DNA of 64,000 nucleotides from Heliomarina baculiformis (GTDB lineage Bacteria; Pseudomonadota; Alphaproteobacteria; Rhodobacterales; Rhodobacteraceae), in the NCBI RefSeq assembly GCF_019966545.1, contig NZ_JAIMIC010000003.1, positions 1 to 64,000 on the forward strand, in the 5' to 3' direction. How positions within the stretch are numbered: position 1 is the first letter of the stretch; every line of letters starts with the position of its first letter. The translations under genes were made by a program, and so were the position numbers. Positions 26,873 through 34,930 of the stretch are shown in pieces. A model generated the notes under the pieces. It did no database searches and had not been told where the DNA came from. It was given only the letters and a program-made list of their open reading frames with translations.

Positions 26873-27733
26873 TTACCGGATAAAATCGCGCAGGCGTTTG
26901 AGATGTTTGGGGAAGTGTCGGGCCGAGAGATCGGCCTCGCGCACGAGCATGTCGAAATGGCCGGTGAAGGTGGCGATGCGGTCGCTGTCGCGGAAGGCCA
27001 TGTAATGTCCACCTGCATAAAAGACGCAGAGCAGCGGGCCGAAAATGGTGATCGGCGCGGAATATAGCCGTTTCGCGTCAAAGAGATAGATCCGCAGGCG
27101 CGGGTAGAGCTGGTCGCAGAGGGCAAGCAGGAAATCGATCTGTTCGCGCCGCACCCCGGCATCGAGATCGTGGTAATAGCCGATGCCCTGCGCGAAACAG
27201 TAGAGCTCGTAGATCGGGATACAGATCTCGTAATCCGAGGCCGAGCCACGCATCCATTGCAGCCGGTCCTCGGAGGCGCCGATGGCCTGATCGGCGGTGC
27301 GGCCCAGATGGGGTTTGTATTCCCATTCGATGAGGGCGCGTGTCTTGAGCATGTCGGGCAGGGAAGCGGGCACGTGGCGGATCTTGTAGCCCGCCGCCTC
27401 TTTGTGCCAGTCGAAGATTTTCTCATCGACCAGCGCGCGCGGGGCTTCGGTGAGCGAGAGCGATCCGGCCATGAGTTCCGCTGCGCTTTCGCGACGGTCC
27501 GAGAGCGACAGGAGCCAGTCGGCAGACACCCCGAGCACCGAGGCGCAGGCCCCGACCACATGGGCATTAGGCAGCCGCGCCCCCTCATCCGCCAGAAGCT
27601 GGGAGATCGTCGACCGGTCCACCCCGATGCGCCGTGACAACTCGCTTTGCGTGGTGCCGGTCTGGGCCATTGCGTCGGCGAGGCGGGCGCGGAATTGGGC
27701 AGCCCTAACCCTTTTGTCCATTTTTTCGATCAT
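26873..27733 (-). CDS. XRE-family transcriptional regulator
   Basis: 286 residues. The N-terminal helix-turn-helix (about 20-75) is TGTTQSELSRRIGVDRSTISQLLADEG. The remaining 200 residues are a conserved effector domain of unknown ligand (IFDWHKEAAGYKIRHVPASLP, FTGHFDMLVREADLSARHFP). It is divergent from the desaturase gene across a 104-bp gap with two palindromes, so it is likely autoregulated and a regulator of the desaturase, perhaps responding to membrane lipid or temperature. ATG 27733 is the better of two close starts; MDKRVRAAQ four codons in is the alternative. Confidence 0.8.
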   Translation of the reverse strand: MIEKMDKRVRAAQFRARLADAMAQTGTTQSELSRRIGVDRSTISQLLADEGARLPNAHVVGACASVLGVSADWLLSLSDRRESAAELMAGSLSLTEAPRALVDEKIFDWHKEAAGYKIRHVPASLPDMLKTRALIEWEYKPHLGRTADQAIGASEDRLQWMRGSASDYEICIPIYELYCFAQGIGYYHDLDAGVRREQIDFLLALCDQLYPRLRIYLFDAKRLYSAPITIFGPLLCVFYAGGHYMAFRDSDRIATFTGHFDMLVREADLSARHFPKHLKRLRDFIR

Positions 27734-27764
27734 ATGTTCACAAATATCATCACTGTGGAGATTT

Positions 27765-27798
27765 GTTTACTGTAAACCGAATTGTCACAGTTTTGTGA
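27765..27798. promoter_or_regulatory. Two palindromes between the XRE and desaturase genes
   Basis: GTTTACTGTAAAC (27765-27777) is a perfect odd palindrome. TCACAGTTTTGTGA (27785-27798) has 5-bp perfect arms. A further GTTTACTGG follows at 27803-27811. The cluster lies between the two divergent starts and is a good candidate operator region for the XRE protein. Confidence 0.55.
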
Positions 27799-27837
27799 TG
27801 CTGTTTACTGGAGGCGGGACAGACACGGAAAACAACA

Positions 27838-28764
27838 ATGACAATTGCGACACGCGCGCGGGTACAGGACCGCGCGCCGACTGTGGAGTGGTTTACATTC
27901 CTATTGATAACAGGATGTTACGGAACTTGGTTGGGGGCCTTGTTCTGGGCAGCAGCGCCTCTGGGGGCGGCGATCATACCGGTGGTGAGTTTTGCCGCCG
28001 TTCTGCATTCATCGCTGACCCATGAGGCGCTCCATGGTCATCCATTTCGCAACCGTTTCTGGAACGAGGCGGTGATGTTCCTGCCGCTGTCGCTGAGCGT
28101 GCCTTATGCGCGGTTCCGCGATCTGCATCTGGCGCATCACCGCGATTCAAACCTGACCGATCCTTATGACGATCCCGAAAGCAATTACCTTGACCCGGTG
28201 GTCTGGGCGTGGCTGCCCATGTGGCAGCGCGGGCTCTTGCGCGTCAATAACACGCTGGCGGGGCGCATCCTGATCGGGCCGGTGATCGGGCAGGTGGTAT
28301 TCATGGCGTCGGAACTGCGCCTGATCCGGGCCGGGGCGCCGGGGGTGGCGCGGGCGTGGGGCGCGCATCTGATCGGTGGGGCGATGGTGCTGGCGCTGGT
28401 CTGGCTTTCGCCGATGCCGCTCTGGGCCTATCTCGTGGCCTGCTACATCGCGCTGGGCGTGCTGCGCATCCGTACATTCCTTGAGCATCAGGCCCATGAA
28501 AAGGTGCGTGGTCGCTCGGTGATCATCGAGGATCGTGGCGTGCTGGCGTTTCTTTTCCTGAACAACAACCTGCACTTGGTCCACCACATGCATCCCGGCG
28601 TGCCGTGGTACCGGCTGCCCGCCATCTACCGGGCGGGGCGGGCGCGCTTTCTTGCGATCAACAAGGGCTATACCTACCGGTCCTATGGCGAGGTGTTCCG
28701 GCGCTTTTTCCTGCGCGCGAAGGACCCTGTGGTGCATCCGCTCTGGCGGGGGCCGGGAAAGTAA
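27838..28764 (+). CDS. Membrane fatty-acid desaturase (diiron)
   Basis: 308 residues with four or more membrane helices and the three histidine boxes of integral-membrane desaturases: HEALHGH (about 62-68), HLAHH (about 97-101) and HLVHH (about 245-249, in NNLHLVHHMHPGVPWY), plus HQAHE near residue 219. Such enzymes use O2 and a diiron centre on fatty-acyl lipids, carotenoids or related substrates. The family looks closest to the small bacterial fatty-acid desaturases. Start ATG 27838 is supported by the hydrophobic segment spacing. Regulation by the divergent XRE protein is likely. Confidence 0.85.
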   Translation: MTIATRARVQDRAPTVEWFTFLLITGCYGTWLGALFWAAAPLGAAIIPVVSFAAVLHSSLTHEALHGHPFRNRFWNEAVMFLPLSLSVPYARFRDLHLAHHRDSNLTDPYDDPESNYLDPVVWAWLPMWQRGLLRVNNTLAGRILIGPVIGQVVFMASELRLIRAGAPGVARAWGAHLIGGAMVLALVWLSPMPLWAYLVACYIALGVLRIRTFLEHQAHEKVRGRSVIIEDRGVLAFLFLNNNLHLVHHMHPGVPWYRLPAIYRAGRARFLAINKGYTYRSYGEVFRRFFLRAKDPVVHPLWRGPGK

Positions 28765-28778
28765 GTCATTAGCATGGC

Positions 28779-29678
28779 ATGGAATTATGGATCCCCGTCA
28801 CGCTTGCGGCCGCGTCGTTCCAGACGGCGCGGTTCATGCTGCAAAAGACGCTGAGCACCACGCGGCTGAGCGCCGCCGGTGCGACATTCGCGCGGTTTCT
28901 CTATTCTGCGCCCTTCGTGCTGATCGCGCTGGCGATCTATCTCTACGCCACCGGGAAATCCCTGCCGCCGCTGGGGCCGGCATTCTGGGGCTTTGCTGCC
29001 GTGGGCGGGCTGACGCAGATCCTTGCGACGGTCTTTGTCGTGATGCTGTTCAAGCAGCGCAATTTCGCGGTGGGGATCACCTTCAAGAAAACCGAGGTGA
29101 TCCAGACCGCGCTGGTCGGCTGGGTGGTGCTGGGCGAGGGGGTGAGCCTGCCTGCGTTTCTGGCCATCCTGATCGGGCTGATCGCGGTGCTGATCCTGTC
29201 GAATACGCCCGAGATCACCGGGCCGTGGTGGCGGCAGCTGACCTCACGCGGGCCGTTGCTGGGGCTGGGATCGGGCGTGCTTTTCGCGATTTCTGGGGTG
29301 ACCTATCGTGGCGCGTCGCTCCAGCTTGACCTTGCCGCGCCCGAGCGGGCCGGGATCACGCTGGCTGCAGTGGTGACGATGCAGATGATTGCCATGGCGG
29401 TCTGGCTGACTTGGCGCGAGCCGACCGAGATCCGGGCGGTCTGGGCAGCGCGGCGCACGGCGGTCTGGATCGGGCTGACCTCCATGGCTGGCTCGTTCTG
29501 CTGGTTCACGGCCTTTACCTTGCAGAACGCCGCCTATGTGAACGCGCTGGGCCAGATCGAGATGGTGCTTTCGCTGCTGGCGACGGTGCTGTTCTTCCGC
29601 GAGAAAGTCTCCACGCGCGAGTTGTTCGGCATGGCGCTGCTGGGCCTGTCGATCCTTGTGCTGATCGCGGTGATCTGA
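28779..29678 (+). CDS. EamA/DMT superfamily transporter
   Basis: 299 residues with two EamA-type halves and about 10 membrane helices. The end of each half carries the usual GEGVSLPAFLAILIGLIAVLIL and FFREKVSTRELFGMALLGLSILVLI patterns. Small-metabolite export is the family role; the substrate is not evident. It begins 14 bp after the desaturase stop, so co-transcription is likely. The Nudix gene ends convergently 4 bp away. Confidence 0.85.
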   Translation: MELWIPVTLAAASFQTARFMLQKTLSTTRLSAAGATFARFLYSAPFVLIALAIYLYATGKSLPPLGPAFWGFAAVGGLTQILATVFVVMLFKQRNFAVGITFKKTEVIQTALVGWVVLGEGVSLPAFLAILIGLIAVLILSNTPEITGPWWRQLTSRGPLLGLGSGVLFAISGVTYRGASLQLDLAAPERAGITLAAVVTMQMIAMAVWLTWREPTEIRAVWAARRTAVWIGLTSMAGSFCWFTAFTLQNAAYVNALGQIEMVLSLLATVLFFREKVSTRELFGMALLGLSILVLIAVI

Positions 29679-29682
29679 CGGC

Positions 29683-30378
29683 TTAGTCCGGCTGCGGATA
29701 GCCCTTGAGGCGGAGGAAAAGGCTTTCTTCGGCGCCATTGTGGAAATAGGGCACGGATTGCGGCGGGTTTTCATCGCGCACGCGGGCCTCCACCTCGGCC
29801 AAAACCACCTCGGTGATGAAGGGCAGGTCGAAATTGCGCGCGTCGGTCAGCCTGATCCATTGCAGGTGTGAAAGCTCGTCGCAGGCGGCGTCGAAGTCAT
29901 CCAGATCGCCCTGGATATGGGCGGCATCGACAAGGAAGAACCGTGCATCGAAACGGCGCGGGCGGCCCGGCGGCGTAAGTGCGCGGAACACGAATTGCAG
30001 CGCCTCGGCCGAGGGCAGGTGGCCGGTGGCGGCAAAGGTTTCCCAGTCGGGCGGCGGGACCATGGGCCAGTCGCCGGGCGTGCCGAGCACCAGACCGGTT
30101 TCCTCCCACAGCTCGCGGATCGCGCCGGCAGCCAGCGCGTGCTGAAGCCCCGGTTCGGCGTTTTCGGCCAAGCGTTCACTACAGAGCGCGGGCAGAGGGC
30201 GGGCCAGAGGAATCTCGGCATCGCCCGGGTCGATCGCGCCGCCGGGAAAGACGAACTTGTTTGGCATGAAGGCGGCCTTGGCGCCGCGCTGGCCCATCAG
30301 AATGGCAGGTTCATGATGACGGTCACGCAGCACGATTACCGTGGCTGCGTTCCGGATTGCCGATTTGTCTATGCTCAT
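29683..30378 (-). CDS. Nudix hydrolase
   Basis: 231 residues. The Nudix signature is split by an insertion: GGAIDPGDAE, then about 25 residues, then AGAIRELWEETGLVLG, where RELWEETG holds the metal-binding glutamates. This long-insert form resembles NUDT7/NUDT19-type CoA or acyl-CoA hydrolases, so hydrolysis of CoA derivatives is a reasonable but unproven guess. It lies just downstream of the DUF983 gene on the same strand (24 bp gap). Confidence 0.85.
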   Translation of the reverse strand: MSIDKSAIRNAATVIVLRDRHHEPAILMGQRGAKAAFMPNKFVFPGGAIDPGDAEIPLARPLPALCSERLAENAEPGLQHALAAGAIRELWEETGLVLGTPGDWPMVPPPDWETFAATGHLPSAEALQFVFRALTPPGRPRRFDARFFLVDAAHIQGDLDDFDAACDELSHLQWIRLTDARNFDLPFITEVVLAEVEARVRDENPPQSVPYFHNGAEESLFLRLKGYPQPD

Positions 30379-30402
30379 TCGCCCCCCTTCGCGGGGCGTC
30401 TC

Positions 30403-30828
30403 TTAGCCGGTTTTCCCGAAGCCATAGAGTTGTCGCGCCCATTGATAGCCGACAATCGCCCCTTTCAGTCTGGGCAGAAGGTAGAGGGATAAACCGACGC
30501 AGCCAACCGCAAAAATGGTGAAGAGTGTCATCGGTTCAGGGCGCCATGTGACAAAGGCGAAATGCAACCCCGGCGCCATCAGATGGCCGACGATCAGGAT
30601 CGTCAGATAGGCGGGGCCATCGTCGGCGCGGTGGTGAAAGAATTCCTCTCCACATACCTGACAGCTGTCGTTTACCTTGAGATACCCCTTGAGCAGGGGA
30701 CCCGAACCGCAATTGGGACATTTACGCCGCCAGCCACGCCACAGCGCTGGTTTCAGCGGGCGTCCGTCCGTTTTCTCATCGGTTTGCGGCAGCTCCGATG
30801 GGGTCGTCACAATGGTATCATGGCTCAT
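30403..30828 (-). CDS. DUF983 membrane protein
   Basis: 141 residues from ATG 30828, which has AAGGAG just upstream; longer in-frame starts lack support. Zinc-ribbon cysteines (CPNCGSG and CQVCGEEF) are followed by two membrane helices (AYLTILIVGHLMAPGLHFAF and LFTIFAVGCVGLSLYLL). The family is often found near cytochrome oxidase assembly or Nudix genes; its function is unknown. Probably transcribed together with the Nudix gene. Confidence 0.85.
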   Translation of the reverse strand: MSHDTIVTTPSELPQTDEKTDGRPLKPALWRGWRRKCPNCGSGPLLKGYLKVNDSCQVCGEEFFHHRADDGPAYLTILIVGHLMAPGLHFAFVTWRPEPMTLFTIFAVGCVGLSLYLLPRLKGAIVGYQWARQLYGFGKTG

Positions 30829-31018
30829 GGCAATCGTACTCCTTGCGCAGAAAATACGCTTTGATGCGCGATCCGAAAGGGGGCAGGTCGCCGTTGCGTC
30901 GCGATGTCGCAAAGCCGGGCGGGAAAAAAAATCCGAAAGCGATGCGACGGAAACCCGGGGGGGCCGCGTTTGAGATGTATGGTCGGCGGGACAAGCCGGT
31001 CGAGTAAAGAGGAAAGAT

Positions 31019-31525
31019 ATGATGAATTACAAAGGTTTTATCTCGGGCATTCTGGTTGTCGCAGCGACTGTGACGGCGACGTCGGTTCTGGCCGAGGGCC
31101 GTATGCACCCGCGTCCCGAGCCGATCAGCTTTGAGTCGCTCGATACCAATGGCGATGGCGGCATCACCATTGAAGAGATGCAAGCCCATCGCATGAACCG
31201 CTTCAACGAGGGCGACGCGAACGGAGACGGCGTGCTGGACCGCGATGAGATGCTGGCCGGTGCGATGAAGCGGGCCGAAGCGCGGGTCGACGGCATGATA
31301 AAGCGCTTTGACAAGGACGGCGATGGCATGATTTCCGCCGAGGAAATGCCGCAGCCGCCGAAGGACCGCGCCGAGCGGATGTTCAACCGGGTCGACGCCA
31401 ATGACGACGGTGCCATCTCGGAAGAGGAATTCGCCCAGATGCAGGAGCGGATGAAAGAGCGTCACGGGGACGGCCACATGAAGCGGGGCGACAAGGGCGA
31501 AACGAAACCCGCGCCGCAGGATTGA
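31019..31525 (+). CDS. Periplasmic EF-hand protein
   Basis: 168 residues (ATG 31019, or the adjacent ATG 31022) with a signal peptide (ILVVAATVTATSVLAEG) and four EF-hand loops: DTNGDGGITIEE, DANGDGVLDRDE, DKDGDGMISAEE and DANDDGAISEEE. All have the acidic 1, 3, 5 and 12 positions. It should bind Ca2+ in the periplasm. It lies 208 bp upstream of a sigma/anti-sigma/metal-sensor gene set, suggesting a linked envelope or divalent-cation response. Confidence 0.88.
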   Translation: MMNYKGFISGILVVAATVTATSVLAEGRMHPRPEPISFESLDTNGDGGITIEEMQAHRMNRFNEGDANGDGVLDRDEMLAGAMKRAEARVDGMIKRFDKDGDGMISAEEMPQPPKDRAERMFNRVDANDDGAISEEEFAQMQERMKERHGDGHMKRGDKGETKPAPQD

Positions 31526-31532
31526 TCCGGTG

Positions 31533-31644
31533 CCGGGACGCGCGATCCTGAGCGGCTTGCCGCAGGACGGCGTGTCCCGGGAACGGGCATGGGTCTGGCC
31601 GGGACCGGCCGGACATGCAAGGAAGAGGGTCAGCAGCCTGACCC
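31533..31644 (+). promoter_or_regulatory. Three consecutive strong hairpins before the sigma-factor gene
   Basis: (1) CCGGGACGCG (31533-31542) with CGTGTCCCGG (31571-31580), enclosing an inner GCGGC-TT-GCCGC helix. (2) GCATG with CATGC and TCTGGCCGG with CCGGCCGGA (31587-31618). (3) GGGTCAG-CAGC-CTGACCC (31627-31644). None is followed by a T run, so they are not typical terminators. They occupy the EF-hand to sigma intergenic region and may form a structured leader. Confidence 0.5.
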
Positions 31645-31733
31645 CGGTAACGACGGTTCCCGCCACGGCGGGCACCGCAGCCCGTCCGCGGGATCAGCGA
31701 CAGGCAGGCAGGAAAACGGAAGTATCGCCCTCT

Positions 31734-32309
31734 ATGACGTCCATCCAGGATCACGATGCCAAGTGGCTGGAACGTTTTGCCGCCGGTGATCCGCGCGCCG
31801 CGCGGGCGCTGACCGACAGTCTGGCGCCGCGCAGCTATGCGGTGGCCCTGCGGGTGCTGGGTGATGCGGCGGCAGCCGAGGACGTGGCGCAGGATGCGAT
31901 GTTGCGGCTCTGGCGGGTGGCGCCCGACTGGGAAAGCGGATCGGCCAAGGTGTCGACCTGGCTTTACCGGGTGACGCTGAATCTCTGCATCGATCTCAAG
32001 CGGCGGCGGCGCGGGGGCATGGCCTCGATCGACGAGGTTGCCGAACCGGCCGATCCGGCGCCCACGGCACCGGAACAGATGCAGGACGCGGCCCGCGTGG
32101 ACGCGTTGCAGGTGGCGCTGATGCAACTGCCCGAGCGGCAACGCGAAGCGGTGGTCTTGCGCCATATAGAGGAATTGTCCAACCCGGAGATCGCCGGGAT
32201 CATGGATATCAGCACCGAAGCCGTTGAGAGCCTGACGGCGCGGGGCAAACGGGCGCTCGCCGGATTGCTGGCCGGGCGCAGGGAAGAACTGGGGTATGAA
32301 CATGGATGA
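31734..32309 (+). CDS. ECF-type RNA polymerase sigma factor
   Basis: 191 residues from ATG 31734; an open frame reaches 31530, but that stretch is the hairpin leader. Sigma region 2 is seen in AAAAEDVAQDAMLRLWRVAPDW with KVSTWLYRVTLNLCIDLKRR. Region 4 is LPERQREAVVLRHIEELSNPEIAGIMDISTEAVESLTARGKRAL. The signal it serves is unknown. Its end overlaps the putative anti-sigma gene by 14 bp, as is common for sigma/anti-sigma pairs. Confidence 0.88.
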   Translation: MTSIQDHDAKWLERFAAGDPRAARALTDSLAPRSYAVALRVLGDAAAAEDVAQDAMLRLWRVAPDWESGSAKVSTWLYRVTLNLCIDLKRRRRGGMASIDEVAEPADPAPTAPEQMQDAARVDALQVALMQLPERQREAVVLRHIEELSNPEIAGIMDISTEAVESLTARGKRALAGLLAGRREELGYEHG

Positions 32310-32658
32310 CGAGCACAGCGATCTGAACGCGTTTTTCGACGCCGCGCGGCGTGACAGTGTCGTCCTGCCTGATGGCTTGCGCGCGCGCATACTGGCGGAT
32401 GCCGGACGGGAGCAGGGCCGGGGCGCACCGGGTGCGACCGCTGGTCAGACCGGTTTCTTTGAGCGACTGCGCGAAGTGCTGGGCGGCTGGGCCGGGATCG
32501 GCGGGCTGGCGGCAGCCTGTGCCGCCGGTGTCTGGATGGGCTTTGCGCCCCCGGCTTCGATGCCCGATCCGGTGGCGATCCTGATGCAGAACACCGAGAC
32601 GCAGGTCGATCTTTTTGCCAGCGAGACGCTGCAAATGGCGATGGCAGAGGATTTCTGA
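32296..32658 (+). CDS. Putative anti-sigma factor (single membrane helix)
   Basis: 120 residues: a short acidic cytoplasmic N-terminus (DLNAFFDAARRDSVVLPDGL), a glycine-rich linker, one membrane helix (WAGIGGLAAACAAGVWMGF) and a ~35-residue periplasmic tail. This topology, and its 14-bp overlap with the sigma gene, suggest membrane sequestration of the sigma factor. No zinc-binding HxxxCxxC motif is seen, so it is not a ZAS-type anti-sigma. The function is inferred from context. Confidence 0.6.
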   Translation: MNMDDEHSDLNAFFDAARRDSVVLPDGLRARILADAGREQGRGAPGATAGQTGFFERLREVLGGWAGIGGLAAACAAGVWMGFAPPASMPDPVAILMQNTETQVDLFASETLQMAMAEDF

Positions 32659-32659
32659 G

Positions 32660-33139
32660 ATGGTTGAAGATGTGAAACCCGGCCGGTCGCGCCGGTTCCG
32701 TATCGTTCTGATCCTTTCGCTGGCGGCGAACCTTCTGTTCATCGGCTTGATGGTAGGCGCGGTCATGCGTCAGGGCCATGACGGTCCAAGATACCGTGAC
32801 CGTCCGCCTTCGGTCGGGGCGGCGCTGTTCCGGGCGCTGCCGCGCGAGGACAAGCGCGAGATCCGCGAGGCTATGCACCAGCGGGACAGCCTTGTCAGGG
32901 ATGCGGAACGGCAGTCGGATTTCGCCGAGATCCGAGCCCTTTTGATCGCCGAGCCTTTCGATTCCGCGGCACTGGAAGACGCTATGCGTCGCCAGATCGA
33001 CAAGCGCCACGATTTCATCGAGCAGGCACAGGTGGACTGGGTCGCACGGATCGCGGCGATGGATGCGGGCGAGCGGGCCGAGTATGTCGAACGGCTTGAC
33101 CGGGTGATCGAAGAGAAAACCAGCCGCAAAAAGCCCTGA
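32660..33139 (+). CDS. Periplasmic heavy-metal-sensor-like protein
   Basis: 159 residues. One N-terminal membrane helix (FRIVLILSLAANLLFIGLMVG) anchors a long-helical periplasmic domain (LPREDKREIREAMHQR, FDSAALEDAMRRQIDKRHDFIEQAQ) like the CnrX/CpxP-type heavy-metal resistance family. It starts 1 bp after the preceding stop, so it is in the sigma operon and could feed an envelope or metal signal to the sigma/anti-sigma pair. Confidence 0.75.
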   Translation: MVEDVKPGRSRRFRIVLILSLAANLLFIGLMVGAVMRQGHDGPRYRDRPPSVGAALFRALPREDKREIREAMHQRDSLVRDAERQSDFAEIRALLIAEPFDSAALEDAMRRQIDKRHDFIEQAQVDWVARIAAMDAGERAEYVERLDRVIEEKTSRKKP

Positions 33140-33150
33140 GAAGTGCCGGA

Positions 33151-34548
33151 TCAGGCCGCCTGTTCCGGGGACAGCATAACCTGATTCCGGCCGCCGTTCT
33201 TGGCCTGGTAGAGCGCGCGGTCCGCTTCCTCGATGAGGGATTTCGCGCTGCCTTCGATATCCGAGGGCAGGATGTCGCCGGGCAGGCCCACCATCGCGCC
33301 GATGCTGATCGTGAGCGGCACGGGTTCGTGATGGTCCTTTATTGCAAAGGGGCGCGCGTTGATTTCGCGGCAGAGCCGTCCTGCGACCTCGGTTGCCGAA
33401 GCACTGTCGATACAGGGCATGACGATCATAAATTCCTCGCCACCGACACGGGCCAGCATGTCGATCGGGCGCATCAGCCCGTGCAGCCGGTCGGCGGTTT
33501 CGACAAGCACCGCGTCGCCCGCGAGATGGCCGAATTCATCGTTGATCCGCTTGAAATGATCGAGATCGGCGAGCAAAAGCGCGAATTGCGTGCCATCGCG
33601 CACGGCCTCGCGCAGGGTCCGGCTTAGGTAGGGGAGCGCGTAGCGACGGTTGTAAAGCCCGGTCATCGGGTCGAGCACCGCGTCGCGCAAGCCGCTGCGG
33701 ACCGAGGCGCGCAGCTGGTCGAACCTTGCCTTGCGCTGCAATTGCTTGTCGAGCCGCAGCATCAGTTCCGCCGGGTCGAACCCGTTCTGCATCACGTCAT
33801 GCGCGCCGCGATCGAGCGCCTCGACCGCGCGTTCCATATTGGCCGGATCGACTACCGCGATCATCGCCGCGTGATGGGTCGAGGCGCGCGCCCTGAGATC
33901 GGAGATCATCTGAAGCCCGTTCAGATGCGGCGCGTTCGACACCTCGATCACGAAGGCATCGGCCACCGGGTCCGCCAGCAGCGCCTGTATGTCGTTGCTG
34001 GGATGAACGGTGAAATGATGCCGTCCTTCGGACTTGAGAGCCATTTGCCAGCGCAGGGCCGTGCGGCTGTCATTGCTGATGACGGTGACGCGGGCCTTGC
34101 GGCCAAAGCTGGCGACCGGTTCGGAGAACCCGAATTCGCGGGTGGCGACGGCCGAGAGATAGGGATCTTCCTCGGAGAGGCGGGCGCGCATGAGCGAACG
34201 GATCCGTGCCTGAAGCAGGCGGTCGCTGATCGGTTGGTTAATCACGTCCTCGATCCCCGAGGCGAGCGCGGCGATGCGGCTTTCCTTGTCGTTTTCGGCG
34301 GCGATGGCGATGATCGGGATGCGCGGGGTAAGATCAGGCTGGCCGATGATGCGCCCCACATCCATCGCGTTGCCATCTGGCAGGCGCATCGCGGTGAGGA
34401 TCAGATCGGGCCGGCAGCGGCGCAGCAGACTTGGCAGGTCGGTAATCCGGTCGGCCTGCACCACGTGATAATAGGAGGCCGACAATTGAACCTTTAACAT
34501 GATTCGGTTCGTGGAAATTCCATCTAGGATAAGGATGGTACCAAGCAC
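33151..34548 (-). CDS. PleD-like diguanylate cyclase with degenerate receivers
   Basis: 465 residues from GTG 34548 (GGAAAGG just upstream). Order: receiver-like domain 1 (about 3-120), receiver-like domain 2 (about 155-275), GGDEF domain (about 300-460). The cyclase looks active: RVGGEEF active site, preceded by RPID, a classic RxxD inhibitory site for c-di-GMP feedback. Receiver 1 lacks the phospho-acceptor Asp (LTAMRLPDG, where an Asp is expected at the Ala) and the conserved Lys is Gln (INQPIS). So activation by phosphorylation, as in Caulobacter PleD, seems unlikely. Adjacent and convergent to the metal-sensor operon. Confidence 0.88.
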   Translation of the reverse strand: MLGTILILDGISTNRIMLKVQLSASYYHVVQADRITDLPSLLRRCRPDLILTAMRLPDGNAMDVGRIIGQPDLTPRIPIIAIAAENDKESRIAALASGIEDVINQPISDRLLQARIRSLMRARLSEEDPYLSAVATREFGFSEPVASFGRKARVTVISNDSRTALRWQMALKSEGRHHFTVHPSNDIQALLADPVADAFVIEVSNAPHLNGLQMISDLRARASTHHAAMIAVVDPANMERAVEALDRGAHDVMQNGFDPAELMLRLDKQLQRKARFDQLRASVRSGLRDAVLDPMTGLYNRRYALPYLSRTLREAVRDGTQFALLLADLDHFKRINDEFGHLAGDAVLVETADRLHGLMRPIDMLARVGGEEFMIVMPCIDSASATEVAGRLCREINARPFAIKDHHEPVPLTISIGAMVGLPGDILPSDIEGSAKSLIEEADRALYQAKNGGRNQVMLSPEQAA

Positions 34549-34642
34549 ATCGGAGCCTTTCCGAATTCGATTATTATTTGAATGACAATGTTGACGAGAG
34601 ACCTTAACAAACTGTTTCCGCTGACTGAAAAGGGGCTGTGAT

Positions 34643-34927
34643 TTGTCAATCTCAACCGAAGCCGCCGAGGTTCTGGCGCTCCAAGCGCTGGGCTGGCTGT
34701 TGTCGCAGGACGAGCTTTTGCCGGTTTTCCTCGGCTCGAGCGGCACCAGCGAAAGCGACCTGAGAGAACGGGCAGGAGACCCGGTTTTCCTTGGATCCGT
34801 GCTGGATTTCCTGTTGATGGACGACGCGTGGATCGTGTCGTTTTGCGACGCGAACGAAACCCCCTATGACCGTATCATGATGGCGCGTGCGGCGTTGCCC
34901 GGCGGTGAGCAGATGAACTGGACCTGA
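34643..34927 (+). CDS. DUF3572 family protein
   Basis: 94 residues, apparently from a TTG start at 34643 with AGGGG upstream; no in-frame ATG exists before the conserved region. The core ALQALGWLLSQDELLPVFLGSSG, LGSVLDFLLMDDAWIVSFC and ARAALPGG is the alphaproteobacterial DUF3572 pattern. Function unknown. It ends 3 bp before the HAD gene and is divergent from the PleD-like gene. Confidence 0.8.
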   Translation: MSISTEAAEVLALQALGWLLSQDELLPVFLGSSGTSESDLRERAGDPVFLGSVLDFLLMDDAWIVSFCDANETPYDRIMMARAALPGGEQMNWT

Positions 34928-34930
34928 CCC

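Noticed and set aside
26677..27588. 303-codon minus-strand frame overlapping the XRE regulator
   Set aside because: Ser/Arg-rich frame-shifted shadow of the XRE gene, which itself has an HTH and a good start.
31530..31733. N-terminal extension of the sigma factor (68 more residues)
   Set aside because: This stretch is dominated by three strong hairpins, lacks sigma-like sequence, and ATG 31734 gives a normal ECF length.
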